From Pedobacter rhizosphaerae (GTDB taxonomy: Bacteria; Bacteroidota; Bacteroidia; Sphingobacteriales; Sphingobacteriaceae), in NCBI RefSeq assembly GCF_900111155.1, contig NZ_FOGG01000005.1, positions 62,001-126,000 of the forward strand: a stretch of 64,000 nt of DNA. Reading direction: 5' to 3'. Positions 10,050-18,783 of this stretch are shown in pieces. Within the stretch, counting starts at the first letter, position 1. Each line of letters opens with the position of its first letter. The notes beneath the pieces are model-generated. The model was not told the origin of the DNA, searched no databases, and saw only the letters and a program-made list of their open reading frames with translations. The position numbers were made by a program, and so were the translations under genes.

Positions 10050-10949
10050 ATGAAAAAAATATTATTCGCTTTATTAAGCGTATGTTCCATTGTTTCTGTA
10101 GCCAATGCACAGAAAAAAAGTTCTGGAGCCATACAGTTCGAAGCAACGGTAGATCCTGCGGCAATGGCTGCATCAAGTGGTATTCAGCTAACCGATCAAA
10201 TGAAAGCCCGGATGCCTTCTTCAAGTAAAACTAATTTTGAATTACTATTTACAGCAACCAACGCCAGTTATATGCCTGTAGAAGATATTGAAGATAGCAA
10301 TGGTGCCGGAGGCGGTGGCGGCGGTATGGGCAGAATGATGATGCGTTTTGGTGGCGCAGGCGGCAACCGCGAATACTATTATGTTTTTGCAGACAAAAGC
10401 CTTACTGAGGTTTTCGATTTGAATGATACGACTTACTTTATGCCAGGTAAACTAACGTTGTCTACTACTGGTCCTGTAAACTCGTTTAGAATGGGCGGTG
10501 GAGCTCCTGGAGATACCACAAGACCGAAGCCTGTAGCACCTCCTAAAATTGAAATTGTTAAAACGGATTCGACTAAACAAATTATCGGATTTACCTGTCA
10601 CCAGGTAATTGTTAAATCCACTCGTTCAATTAAGCTTTTAGATATTGAAAGAGATGTAACTGAAGAAACCCGCATCTGGTATACCAATGATTTAGGGTTT
10701 AACTTTTCGCCAAATCCCAATATGTGGACTGAAGGTGCCGTTTTAGCCATAGAGGGCAGGGGAAATCGTACAGTGGCAACCAGCATTGATTACAGAGGGG
10801 TAAGCAGTAAGGATGTAACGGCTCCTAAAAAAGCAAAACCAATTACAGCAGAGGAATATAAAACTAAAATGGAGAGTATGATGAAACGTTTCAGAGGAAA
10901 CAGACCCGGGGGTAATGGTGGCGGAAGAGTAATGATTATGGGGCAATAA
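10050..10949 (+). CDS. Secreted GLPGLI-like protein, glycine-rich
   Basis: This is a 299-residue protein with a clear signal peptide (MKKILFALLSVCSIVSVANAQ). It has the outline of the Bacteroidota GLPGLI/DUF4412 group: an N-terminal beta region starting GAIQFEAT, a central IIGFTCHQVIV element, then ETRIWYTNDLG. Two glycine-rich runs are inserted, one at about residues 85-105 with Met/Arg and one at the C-terminus (NRPGGNGGG). The function of the family is not known; members are often envelope-associated. It has its own candidate promoter and a downstream terminator and looks monocistronic. Confidence 0.7.
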   Translation: MKKILFALLSVCSIVSVANAQKKSSGAIQFEATVDPAAMAASSGIQLTDQMKARMPSSSKTNFELLFTATNASYMPVEDIEDSNGAGGGGGGMGRMMMRFGGAGGNREYYYVFADKSLTEVFDLNDTTYFMPGKLTLSTTGPVNSFRMGGGAPGDTTRPKPVAPPKIEIVKTDSTKQIIGFTCHQVIVKSTRSIKLLDIERDVTEETRIWYTNDLGFNFSPNPNMWTEGAVLAIEGRGNRTVATSIDYRGVSSKDVTAPKKAKPITAEEYKTKMESMMKRFRGNRPGGNGGGRVMIMGQ

Positions 10950-10968
10950 AGCCATTTTAAATAGCCAA

Positions 10969-10987
10969 GGTCTGTGGCACACAGACC
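10969..10987. repeat. Perfect hairpin after the GLPGLI-like gene
   Basis: GGTCTGTG, a GCA loop, then CACAGACC: an 8-bp perfect stem 20 bases after the stop codon. No T-run follows directly. The same arms reappear imperfectly at 11058-11076, suggesting a small duplicated palindrome. Confidence 0.6.
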
Positions 10988-11014
10988 ACTTATACCATTT
11001 TATTTTTGTGAGTC

Positions 11015-11033
11015 CCCTGGAATAAATTCAGGG
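11015..11033. repeat. Dispersed REP-like palindrome
   Basis: CCCTG-GAATAAATT-CAGGG followed by TGACGA. Read on the other strand it resembles the CTGAAtTTATTtCAG palindromes at 17680-17698 and 57103-57121, so I take it as a diverged member of one dispersed family. Confidence 0.5.
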
Positions 11034-11057
11034 TGACGAACCCCGATTTGAACCTAT

Positions 11058-11085
11058 GGCCTGTGTGATACAGACCATTTTTTTT
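11058..11085 (+). terminator. Probable intrinsic terminator
   Basis: GGCCTGT-GTGAT-ACAGACC (7-bp stem with one C/A mismatch) followed by A and a run of eight T. It lies about 110 bases after the GLPGLI-like gene and before thrS. Confidence 0.6.
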
Positions 11086-11235
11086 ACCCCAACCATTTAC
11101 CAGAGACACTTCTCCCTTTCCGATAAATTCCTTATCTTCGCAACAATTACAGATCACTTGGTATGTGATTTAGAACTAACTTTTTTTTATAACCGTCCGA
11201 AAATTTCAAAATAGAGGACAAAATCATAGTTGTAG

Positions 11236-13161
11236 ATGATTAACATTACTTTACCTGACGGCTCAGTTCGTCAGTACGAAAAGGGCACTTCAGCCCATCA
11301 AATTGCATTATCCATTTCTGAGGGTTTAGCCCGTAACGTATTAGCTGCAGAAGTTAATGGAGAAGTTTGGGATTCAACAAGACCAATCGAGTCTGATTCT
11401 TCAGTAAAATTATTGACCTGGAATGATACCGCAGGAAAAGCCACTTTCTGGCATTCTTCAGCTCACTTAATGGCAGAAGCACTTGAGGCACTATATCCAG
11501 GCACTAAGTTTGGCATTGGTCCTGCAATTGAAACTGGTTTTTATTACGATGTAGATTTTGGAGACAGAGAGTTTTCTTCAGATGATTTCAAGGCCATTGA
11601 AACCAAAATGATTGAATTGGCTAAGCAAAAGGAAACTTTCACCAGAGAAAGTGTAAGCAAAGCTGATGCGATTAAGTATTTTACGGAAAAAGGCGATGAG
11701 TACAAGCTTGATTTGATTGATGGCTTAGAAGATGGAAAGATTACTTTTTATACTCAAGGTCAGTTTACAGATTTATGCCGTGGGCCGCATATTCCAAATA
11801 CAGGTTTTGTAAAAGCTGTAAAATTGATGAATGTTGCAGGTGCTTATTGGCGTGGAGATGAAACTAAAAAGCAGTTAACCCGTATTTACGGCGTAACCTT
11901 CCCTAAGGCAAGTGAGCTTACAGAGTATCTTCAAATGATTGAGGAAGCTAAAAAGCGCGATCACCGTAAATTAGGTAAGGAATTAGAACTATTTGCTTTC
12001 TCTGAAAAAGTAGGTATGGGATTGCCATTGTGGTTGCCAAAAGGTACTGCTTTGCGCGAGCGTTTAGTGAATTTCTTAACAAAAGCACAAGCTAAAGCCG
12101 GATATGAGCAAGTGGTAACGCCGCATATTGGTCACAAAAATCTCTATGTAACTTCAGGTCACTGGGAGAAATATGGTAAAGATTCATTTCAGCCGATTAA
12201 AACGCCACAAGAAGGAGAGGAGTTTTTCTTAAAGCCAATGAACTGTCCGCACCACTGCGAGATTTATAAAACCAAACCACGTTCTTACAAAGACCTTCCG
12301 GTTCGTTTTGCAGAGTTTGGTACTGTATACCGTTATGAGCAAAGTGGCGAATTACATGGTTTAACCCGTGTACGTGGATTTACTCAGGATGATGCCCACT
12401 TATTCTGTATGCCAGAGCAGGTAAAGGAAGAATTTAAAAAAGTAATTGATTTGGTGCTTTACGTATTCAAATCACTAGGTTTTGATAACTATACTGCACA
12501 GGTTTCACTTCGCGATCCGGAAAATAAAGGCAAGTACATCGGTTCTGATGAAAACTGGAAGCTTTCTGAAAATGCGATTATTGAAGCAGCAGCAGAAAAA
12601 GGTTTAAATACTGTTGTCGAATATGGCGAGGCAGCCTTCTACGGTCCGAAACTGGATTTTATGGTTAAGGATGCTTTGGGTAGAAAATGGCAGTTGGGAA
12701 CTATTCAGGTAGATTACAATTTGCCAGAACGCTTTGAACTGGAATATACTGGTAGCGATAATCAGAAACACAGACCTGTGATGATTCACAGAGCGCCATT
12801 TGGTTCTTTAGAACGCTTTATTGCCGTATTGATTGAGCATTGCGCTGGAAACTTCCCGCTGTGGTTAAGTCCGGAACAATTTATCATTCTTCCTATTTCA
12901 GAAAAATATGAAGAATATGCAAAAAAAGTTTTAGATGAACTAAATAATTCCGATATTCGCGGGCTGATTGACTTCCGAGATGAGAAAATTGGTCGTAAAA
13001 TTCGCGATGCAGAAGTTAAAAAAATCCCTTACATGCTTATTATAGGCGATAAGGAGATGGCTGAAGGTAAAGTTTCAGTAAGAAAACACGGCGAGGGCGA
13101 TTTAGGCGAAATGACGTTGGAGGAGTTCAACAATTTATTAATAAAAGAAATAACAGTTTAA
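11236..13161 (+). CDS. thrS: Threonine--tRNA ligase
   Basis: This is a 641-residue class II aminoacyl-tRNA synthetase that charges tRNA-Thr in the cytoplasm; full length for the family. Domains in order: TGS (1-60), editing/SAD domain with [11 protein letters not shown] and later CRGPHIP, catalytic core with [10 protein letters not shown] and the motif-2 region [20 protein letters not shown], motif 3 [13 protein letters not shown], and the C-terminal anticodon-binding domain. ATG start. It is first in the thrS-infC-rpmI-rplT order that is widely conserved. Upstream lies a near-consensus box TATCTTCG at 11133-11140 and a leader of about 90 bases. Confidence 0.97.
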   Translation: MINITLPDGSVRQYEKGTSAHQIALSISEGLARNVLAAEVNGEVWDSTRPIESDSSVKLLTWNDTAGKATFWHSSAHLMAEALEALYPGTKFGIGPAIETGFYYDVDFGDREFSSDDFKAIETKMIELAKQKETFTRESVSKADAIKYFTEKGDEYKLDLIDGLEDGKITFYTQGQFTDLCRGPHIPNTGFVKAVKLMNVAGAYWRGDETKKQLTRIYGVTFPKASELTEYLQMIEEAKKRDHRKLGKELELFAFSEKVGMGLPLWLPKGTALRERLVNFLTKAQAKAGYEQVVTPHIGHKNLYVTSGHWEKYGKDSFQPIKTPQEGEEFFLKPMNCPHHCEIYKTKPRSYKDLPVRFAEFGTVYRYEQSGELHGLTRVRGFTQDDAHLFCMPEQVKEEFKKVIDLVLYVFKSLGFDNYTAQVSLRDPENKGKYIGSDENWKLSENAIIEAAAEKGLNTVVEYGEAAFYGPKLDFMVKDALGRKWQLGTIQVDYNLPERFELEYTGSDNQKHRPVMIHRAPFGSLERFIAVLIEHCAGNFPLWLSPEQFIILPISEKYEEYAKKVLDELNNSDIRGLIDFRDEKIGRKIRDAEVKKIPYMLIIGDKEMAEGKVSVRKHGEGDLGEMTLEEFNNLLIKEITV

Positions 13162-13178
13162 AAATTAAATAATACAAA

Positions 13179-13748
13179 TTGGCATTAGGAAGACCAGGAT
13201 TTAACAGGGGGCCACGTCCGCCTTTTAAGAAAAAAGAAGCAGAGCATAACATTAATCAGTTTATCAAATCGCCTGAAGTGCGTTTAGCTGGCGATAATGT
13301 TGAGCCAGGAATTTATCCTTTGGCCAAAGCTTTGTCACTTGCTGATGAATTGGAGTTGGATTTAGTGGAGATTTCTCCCAATGCAGTTCCTCCTGTTTGT
13401 AGGATTATTGATTATAGCAAGTTTGTTTACGAGCAGAAGAAAAAGCAAAAAGAGATTAAAGCAAATGCTAAGCAAACTGTTATTAAAGAAATTCGTTTCG
13501 GTCCTAATACCAACGACCACGATTTTCAATTTAAATTAAAACATGCCATTAGCTTTCTGGAGAACGGTGAGAAGGTTAGAGCTTATGTGCATTTTAAAGG
13601 TAGAGCAATTGTTTATAAAGAGCAGGGAGAGATTTTATTGTTAAAATTCGCTCAGGCGTTAGAAGAAGTTGGGAAAGTAGAGTTGTTGCCTAAGTTAGAG
13701 GGTAAACGTATGTTCTTAACAGTTGCACCTAAAGTTGCAAAAAAATAA
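13179..13748 (+). CDS. infC: Translation initiation factor IF-3, UUG start
   Basis: This is a 189-residue factor that binds the 30S subunit and proofreads start-codon/initiator-tRNA pairing. It has the N-terminal domain ([15 protein letters not shown]), a lysine-rich linker ([13 protein letters not shown]) and the C-terminal domain ([16 protein letters not shown]). The start is the TTG at 13179: an in-frame stop lies 9 bases upstream (13170-13172) and the only other Met codon is near residue 180, so no AUG start is possible. A non-AUG start of infC is known to be the basis of autoregulation in E. coli (AUU). It begins 17 bases after thrS. Confidence 0.96.
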   Translation: MALGRPGFNRGPRPPFKKKEAEHNINQFIKSPEVRLAGDNVEPGIYPLAKALSLADELELDLVEISPNAVPPVCRIIDYSKFVYEQKKKQKEIKANAKQTVIKEIRFGPNTNDHDFQFKLKHAISFLENGEKVRAYVHFKGRAIVYKEQGEILLLKFAQALEEVGKVELLPKLEGKRMFLTVAPKVAKK

Positions 13749-13777
13749 AAATAGGTTTATAAATTAAAAAACAGGTT

Positions 13778-13978
13778 ATGCCAAAAATGAAAACCAATTC
13801 CAGTGCTAAAAAGCGTTTTTCGCTTACTGGAACAGGTAAAATCAAAAGAAACAATGCATACAAAAGTCACATCTTAACTAAGATGAGTACAAAACGTAAA
13901 CGTGCCCTAGGTCATGCTAGCATCGTAACTGATGCAGATTCAGGTAACGTTAAACGTATGCTTTGTATCGGAAAGTAA
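13778..13978 (+). CDS. rpmI: 50S ribosomal protein L35
   Basis: 66 residues, highly basic, with the typical opening [20 protein letters not shown] and the core [20 protein letters not shown]. It sits between infC (29 bp gap) and rplT (76 bp gap) in the conserved order. The length is normal for the family. Confidence 0.97.
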   Translation: MPKMKTNSSAKKRFSLTGTGKIKRNNAYKSHILTKMSTKRKRALGHASIVTDADSGNVKRMLCIGK

Positions 13979-14054
13979 TTTATTAATTCACCAGGTATCA
14001 GGCATTAAAGTTCCTTATTAACAAGGGCGCCGCTTACCAAAAAACAACAACAAC

Positions 14055-14399
14055 ATGCCACGTTCGGTAAACGCAGTAGCTTCGAGAAGAAGAAGAAAGA
14101 AAATCCTTAATTTAGCTAAAGGCTATTGGGGTGCAAGAAGTAAGGTTTATACTGTTGCTAAAAACACAGTAGAAAAAGGTTTGCAATATGCTTACCGTGA
14201 CCGTAAAGTTAAGAAAAGAGAATTCCGCGGATTATGGATCCAACGTATTAATGCAGGTGCTCGTCAGCACGGTATTTCTTACTCTCAATTAATTGGAAAA
14301 TTAGCTTCTAAAGAAATCGGTTTAAACCGTAAAGTATTGGCTGATTTAGCAATGAATCACCCAGAAGCTTTCAAAGCTGTAATTGATGCAGTAAAATAG
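14055..14399 (+). CDS. rplT: 50S ribosomal protein L20
   Basis: 114 residues, starting [20 protein letters not shown], with the conserved KGYWGARS and [11 protein letters not shown] segments. L20 binds 23S rRNA early in 50S assembly and in some bacteria represses its own operon. The 76-bp gap from rpmI shows no recognised L20-binding structure to me. The gene ends the operon and is followed by a strong terminator. Confidence 0.98.
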   Translation: MPRSVNAVASRRRRKKILNLAKGYWGARSKVYTVAKNTVEKGLQYAYRDRKVKKREFRGLWIQRINAGARQHGISYSQLIGKLASKEIGLNRKVLADLAMNHPEAFKAVIDAVK

Positions 14400-14428
14400 A
14401 AATTTTCGCCCAGGCGATAATCATATTG

Positions 14429-14459
14429 AAAAAGGGAACCCATTCGGTTCCCTTTTTTT
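14429..14459. terminator. Bidirectional intrinsic terminator
   Basis: AAAAAGGGAACC-CATTC-GGTTCCCTTTTTTT: a long perfect stem with A-run and T-run on either side. It closes the rplT operon on the plus strand and the convergent YegP-like gene on the minus strand. Confidence 0.92.
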
Positions 14460-14465
14460 ATGGCT

Positions 14466-14795
14466 TTAAGATTGATCCTCTACTGTTGCATCTGGCGCAT
14501 TCTTCTGAACAGATTCAATGCCATTGTCTCTGGTAGAAGTACTTTCGTACATTTCGCTGGTTCCGATAATTTGCCCGTTGGTGGCCTTCAAATTGAAATG
14601 AAACTTTCCGTTAGAAGAAGTTTTCTTCTCGAATTTGCTCTCATCCTGAGCATTTTTCCTTACCGATTCAATTCCACTTTCGCAACTTGATTTCGCAGAA
14701 TAGCCTTCGCTTGCCAGGATTGTTTGACCGTTTCCTGCCTTCAGGTTAAACTGAAATTCTCCGTTGCTTCGTTTCGTAATTACAAATTTTCCCAT
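14466..14795 (-). CDS. YegP-type DUF1508 protein, two repeats
   Basis: 109 residues made of two tandem ~50-residue DUF1508 repeats: GKFVITKRSNGEFQFNLKAG..GQTILASE..Y and KFEKKTSSNGKFHFNLKAT..GQIIGTSE.MY. Each ends in a helix with GIESV(R/Q)KNA. This is the form of E. coli YegP, a small cytoplasmic protein of unknown function. The gene stands alone between the rplT terminator and the DUF294 gene. Confidence 0.88.
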   Translation of the reverse strand: MGKFVITKRSNGEFQFNLKAGNGQTILASEGYSAKSSCESGIESVRKNAQDESKFEKKTSSNGKFHFNLKATNGQIIGTSEMYESTSTRDNGIESVQKNAPDATVEDQS

Positions 14796-14905
14796 TTTTT
14801 TGAGTTTTAATATAGGTGAATTATTAATAGTATAAATAGGAGTGATACTTAAAGTTATTAAAGTCTTTAGATATTCACAATAAGTATAAACGATTTAAGA
14901 ATAAT

Positions 14906-16810
14906 TTAACCTAAACTATTGGTGAAGCGCATCTTGATGCCACTCTGGAAATTTTGTATGGTTTTGAATATTTCGATCAGCGTTACCTTTTCAATTTTAG
15001 TGAGCTGATTAATTTCAATGAAATTATCTGGCTCTGTTTGATTATTGATTTGATCTGCCTGGTGTTTCAGCCTCAATCCCATAAGGTAATAATAAGATTG
15101 CATCAGTTCATTAAACTGCTTTTCGCTAAATACATTTAAGTTTTTCAGCGCTTTAAGTCTTTCGCCGGTGTTTTCCTTTTGAAATATCCGGTTTTGGAGT
15201 GCATATACCCGAACGAGATCTACAATAGGGGTCATCGCCGTTTTAATATCAAAAACTTCTTTCTGTGCTACTTTTTGTGTTTTAATATTTCTGAAATACG
15301 TAAGTGGCGGTTCATACTGGAGTGCATTTTTAGCCAGATAAACATAGAATTTTTCTATTGGCTTTTGGAGTTCCTGATCTACAAAGGCTCGTAATTCCTC
15401 CATTAATGCTAAGTCTCCGTAAATGGCTCTGCAATCAAAGAAAGCTGCAAATTTTACGGCTGCTTCAGGAAGTGCCTCTTCAATCCAGCTTTGGTAATTA
15501 TACTTCCAATGCGCCAAAGAGTGCGTCCAATTGGGGTTGGAGGCCATATAATCGCCTTTACAATATACAAATCCAACAGCATTCAGTTTATCAGATACTT
15601 GTCCGGCAAAATCCAGAAAATAAGTTCTTACTGCCGCACGCCTCTCTGCTGATGTGTCTTCATAAATCAGCGCATTATCCTGGTCGGTTTTTAGGCTTAA
15701 TTCCTTTCTCCCTTCACTACCTAAAACCATAAAAACAAACTTAGCAGGAGGGGGACCCAGTTTTTGGATCACCTCTTCAATAATTTTAGTTGAGATAGTA
15801 TCGGCAATAGTGGTTACTACTTCGTTTACAATTTCTGCATGAACACCCCTGCTGAGTAATTGAGAAACAATACCCGGAACTTTTTGCCATTTCCGTCTCA
15901 AATCATCGCTATTAACAGCAGATTTTACGGATTGAATAAAAACTAATGGCGATTGGGCCTGTTCACTTAATAATCTGTTTCTGCTTAAAAAACCTACCAC
16001 CTGATCTTCGTTTTTGACCAGTAAATAGCGTGATTTACTGCTGAACATCATGAGTACGGCTTCATATACATAAGCATCGGTACTAATTGAGATGATGTGT
16101 TCATCCATCACCTCGGAAATAGGGTGATCTGCACTTAACCTTTGGCCAATCACTTTATCTCTAAGCGTGATATCTGTAACGAAGCCGATATATTGCTGGG
16201 GTTGATCCTCAATAAACAAACAGCTTGTTTTGTGCTCTGCCATTTTTAGGGCAGCTTCGAAAATAGGAGTGGACGGCGCGCAACTTACCACTTTTTTATA
16301 AGAGATATCTCCGATTTTGGTAGAATAGAGTTGGTCTACAAGCAGGAAATTATCTTGTGATGAAATATTGCTTTTGTAAAAGTGTGCATATTCTTCATCG
16401 AGCATTCTTTTTCCAAAATCATTGGCGAAGTACTCGAAAAACTCTTCGTTGTCTGTACAAAGCTTCTTAAATTCTTTGCGGGGAATAAAATAGGTGGTAC
16501 TACCTTCTTTGGAAATAACCGTTTTTAGTGGTTTTCTTTTGTTGAATAATATAGATATGCCGCCAATTACTTCTCTAGGGTGATAAAATTCAATTCTTCG
16601 CTGTTGATTTTTATTGTCCAGAAAAAAGGTTTCGAAACTTCCACTAACAACGACTTCTATACCTTTTAATTTTTGATGGTTTTGCTGATGAATAACTTCA
16701 TTCGGTTGATATGACAATACTTCTATCTGTTCAGTTAGCTTAAGAAGATCATCTTTGGATAAAAGATTAAATGGGGGTGTTGATTGAAGGAATGCTATTT
16801 TTTCATCCAT
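14906..16810 (-). CDS. cNMP-binding/CBS/DUF294 nucleotidyltransferase-like protein
   Basis: 634 residues, probably a cytoplasmic signal-responsive enzyme. The N-terminal ~130 residues are a cyclic-nucleotide-binding domain. A pair of CBS domains follows (about 155-285, with FIEDQPQQYIGFVTD and VKNEDQVVGFLSRN). Next comes a DUF294 nucleotidyltransferase-like region with LGSEGRKELSLKTDQDNAL (about 365-385), the expected G-S-x(8)-D-x-D type site, and then the helical DUF294 C-terminal domain. Related E. coli GlnD-like folds uridylylate or adenylylate proteins; the target here is unknown. Its start overlaps the exonuclease stop by 8 bases, so the two are cotranscribed and perhaps translationally coupled. 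Confidence 0.88.
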   Translation of the reverse strand: MDEKIAFLQSTPPFNLLSKDDLLKLTEQIEVLSYQPNEVIHQQNHQKLKGIEVVVSGSFETFFLDNKNQQRRIEFYHPREVIGGISILFNKRKPLKTVISKEGSTTYFIPRKEFKKLCTDNEEFFEYFANDFGKRMLDEEYAHFYKSNISSQDNFLLVDQLYSTKIGDISYKKVVSCAPSTPIFEAALKMAEHKTSCLFIEDQPQQYIGFVTDITLRDKVIGQRLSADHPISEVMDEHIISISTDAYVYEAVLMMFSSKSRYLLVKNEDQVVGFLSRNRLLSEQAQSPLVFIQSVKSAVNSDDLRRKWQKVPGIVSQLLSRGVHAEIVNEVVTTIADTISTKIIEEVIQKLGPPPAKFVFMVLGSEGRKELSLKTDQDNALIYEDTSAERRAAVRTYFLDFAGQVSDKLNAVGFVYCKGDYMASNPNWTHSLAHWKYNYQSWIEEALPEAAVKFAAFFDCRAIYGDLALMEELRAFVDQELQKPIEKFYVYLAKNALQYEPPLTYFRNIKTQKVAQKEVFDIKTAMTPIVDLVRVYALQNRIFQKENTGERLKALKNLNVFSEKQFNELMQSYYYLMGLRLKHQADQINNQTEPDNFIEINQLTKIEKVTLIEIFKTIQNFQSGIKMRFTNSLG

Positions 16811-17492
16811 AGAAAAATATTGAAAGCAGGCGTAATAGGGTGCTTCTCGAAGATAAGGATTTAACAGATGGTTTTGAAGTGTTTGTTTTCAAGATTTCAG
16901 AATCTGATTTTTCACCCTGTTCTACCAGGTTAATTTTCATTAAATGAAAAAATATTTTTGCCGTATGGATAGCATCAGAAAGTGCATTGTGTATCTGCTT
17001 GGGAACTTCGTTAAATAGCTCAATGTAAAATTCATTCAGTTTTAACTGCTCCATTTTAGGGTTACGCACAAACGGTTCGCTTGCCTTCATGGTACAGAAA
17101 TAGGATAATGAATTTAATGGATTAAATTGATCAGTTCTATATAGTTCTACATGAAGCATTTGCAGGTCGAACTCAATGAAATGCCCGATGATTAAAGGCT
17201 TAAAGGCTTTCAGATCTTTTAGCAGCAATTTTAGTACAGCTGATTTATCTTCCCCATTTGCGGCAAGAAAATCTTTTGTAATGTGGTGAATATTTGTTGC
17301 TGAAGGGGCAATCGCAATACTTGGATCGTAAATGAAGTGGTTTTCCCTTTTTACTTCCTGATGGTGTTGATCGTAAACAATCCAGGCAATTTGAATAATG
17401 TAAGGCCAGTTATTTTCTGCTGAATAGGGTGCTTGCCAGTTTTTGGGTAAACCAGAAGTTTCGGTGTCGATAACTAGGAAAAATTCTTGCAA
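16803..17492 (-). CDS. DnaQ-like 3'-5' exonuclease (DEDDh)
   Basis: 229 residues. Exo I is FFLVIDTETSGLPKNW (residues 4-19), Exo II is GHFIEFDLQM (about 106), and Exo III is HNALSDAIHTAKIF (about 170), giving the D-E-D-D-H catalytic set of epsilon-type exonucleases. It may trim DNA or RNA ends; without a polymerase neighbour a proofreading role is not implied. It is the first gene of a two-gene operon with the DUF294 protein, an association I recall as common in Bacteroidota. The last ~25 residues are Ser/Thr-rich and then hydrophobic and look unstructured. Confidence 0.88.
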   Translation of the reverse strand: MQEFFLVIDTETSGLPKNWQAPYSAENNWPYIIQIAWIVYDQHHQEVKRENHFIYDPSIAIAPSATNIHHITKDFLAANGEDKSAVLKLLLKDLKAFKPLIIGHFIEFDLQMLHVELYRTDQFNPLNSLSYFCTMKASEPFVRNPKMEQLKLNEFYIELFNEVPKQIHNALSDAIHTAKIFFHLMKINLVEQGEKSDSEILKTNTSKPSVKSLSSRSTLLRLLSIFFYG

Positions 17493-17597
17493 GGACAGAA
17501 ATATTTAGTTAGAAAATTACATGGCGCTTTCAAGTGCCCTTTTCAAATGTAAATATTTTTGACTTTAATCCCTAAGGTTTATTTTTCTTCGCATGTA

Positions 17598-17666
17598 TAT
17601 CCTGGTTGTGGTGTCTCGCTACGATGTACTTAATTTACATGGTCTCCCGCATATCAAGTTGATTTT
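17598..17666 (+). repeat. Direct repeat copy A
   Basis: This matches copy B, which consists of 17702-17720 joined to 17873-17922. The segment 17613-17666 aligns with 17869-17922 with 6 differences in 54 bases. The segment starting TATCCTG at 17598 aligns with 17702-17720 at 16 of 19 bases. Confidence 0.8.
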
Positions 17667-17679
17667 CCCAATTTCGTCC

Positions 17680-17698
17680 TGCTGAATTTATTTCAGCA
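17680..17698. repeat. Dispersed REP-like palindrome
   Basis: TGCTGAA-TTTAT-TTCAGCA: 7-bp perfect arms and a 5-base loop. The same 19-mer with one base changed is at 57103-57121, and a diverged relative is at 11015-11033. Confidence 0.7.
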
Positions 17699-17701
17699 TC
17701 T

Positions 17702-17922
17702 TATCCTGCTTGTAGCGTCTCCAATGCTATTAACTTAAGGAGAAAACTAAAATGGATTGTCATCCTGAGCCTGTCGAAGGGCAATTCATTTTAGTTTTCG
17801 ACTTATTAAGAAGGTCTTCGACGAGCTCAGACTGACACCATTTTGCTTAACTTAATAGCATTGGTAGCGTCTCGCTAGGACGTGCTCAATTTACATGGTC
17901 TCCCGCAGATCGAGTTGATTTT
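17702..17922 (+). repeat. Direct repeat copy B, split by the MITE
   Basis: The segments 17702-17720 and 17873-17922 together match copy A at 17598-17666. The intervening 152 bases are the MITE plus one target duplication. Confidence 0.8.
17721..17864. mobile_element. MITE-like element, copy 1 (144 bp)
   Basis: The ends are perfect 13-bp inverted repeats (CCAATGCTATTAA at 17721-17733; TTAATAGCATTGG at 17852-17864). An 8-bp direct repeat TAGCGTCT flanks it (17713-17720 and 17865-17872). The body holds nested inverted repeats: AAAACTAAAATGGATTG against CAATTCATTTTAGTTTT, and CCTGAGCCTGTCGAAG against CTTCGACGAGCTCAG. There is no open frame, so mobility must have come from a transposase elsewhere. 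Removing the element plus one 8-mer restores an uninterrupted copy B of the surrounding repeat. Confidence 0.88.
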
Positions 17923-18031
17923 TGACTCATATTCTGCGTCAATCTTCTTAGATCCAGCGGGAGCACCTTAAATTCCCTTAATGTTATTGACCGAAAAGCG
18001 CACAAAGAACCTTTTCATGCAGCCATTCTTT

Positions 18032-18763
18032 TTAGATATTCAAAGCCAAATAGAACAGGGCTGCTAGCGTTGCGCCTATAATGGGTCCGATAATGGGTAC
18101 CCAGGCATATCCCCAGTCGCTGCTGCCTTTTCCTTTCATTGGAATTAGTGCGTGAACTATCCTTGGCCCTAGATCACGAGCTGGGTTGATGGCATAACCC
18201 GTAGTACCTCCAAGAGCTAAGCCGATTACCCACACCAAAAAAGCTACTGGAATAGCGCCAAGTGAGCCCAAGCCAATGGGGGTTTTATCTGTACCCATTT
18301 CCGCATTGGTAAAGTAAAAAATGACGAATATCAATACGAACGTGCCAATAATTTCGGAGAAAAGGTTTGATTTTAAGTTTCTTATGGCGGGGGAGGTAGC
18401 AAAAGGCGCAGCCTTTAAACCCTGGTCCTCTGTGGCATCAAAATGGTCTTTGTACATTACCCATACCAAAAATGAACCAATTATGGCTCCACACAGTTGA
18501 GCTAAAATGTAATAAGGTACTTTTATCCAGTCGAATTTCTGGGCAATGGCTAAAGCCAAAGTTACAACCGGGTTTAAATGGGCACCACTATATGGAGCCG
18601 CAACTACAACGCCTACAAAAACGGCTAGCGCCCAAGCGGTTGTGATCACTATCCAGCCACTGCTATTCCCTTTGGTTTCTTTTAAAACGACATTGGCCAC
18701 CACACCATTCCCCAATAGGATTAATAGGGCTGTGCCAATAAGTTCTGCAACAAATTCTGTCAT
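18032..18763 (-). CDS. glpF: Glycerol uptake facilitator, MIP family
   Basis: 243 residues with six hydrophobic segments and two half-helix motifs: SGAHLNPVVTLA near residue 63, where NPA has become NPV, and GYAINPARDLGPR near 195. The Asp after the second NPAR is typical of aquaglyceroporins rather than water-only aquaporins. That, together with its place in the glp operon, supports glycerol as the substrate, admitted by facilitated diffusion across the inner membrane. It lies 20 bp after glpK and is the last gene of the operon. Confidence 0.93.
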   Translation of the reverse strand: MTEFVAELIGTALLILLGNGVVANVVLKETKGNSSGWIVITTAWALAVFVGVVVAAPYSGAHLNPVVTLALAIAQKFDWIKVPYYILAQLCGAIIGSFLVWVMYKDHFDATEDQGLKAAPFATSPAIRNLKSNLFSEIIGTFVLIFVIFYFTNAEMGTDKTPIGLGSLGAIPVAFLVWVIGLALGGTTGYAINPARDLGPRIVHALIPMKGKGSSDWGYAWVPIIGPIIGATLAALFYLALNI

Positions 18764-18783
18764 AATAATTTTTCGTTAGCGTT

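Larger units (their letters stand above)
17493..18031. other. Repeat-filled intergenic region
   Basis: 539 bases without a supported gene, between two minus-strand genes. It holds a 69-bp direct repeat (one copy interrupted), a REP-like palindrome and a MITE-like insertion, each listed separately. No tRNA or coding frame is seen. Confidence 0.8.

Noticed and set aside
17721-17864. Insertion sequence with its own transposase
   Set aside because: The element is 144 bases and has no reading frame; it can only be non-autonomous.
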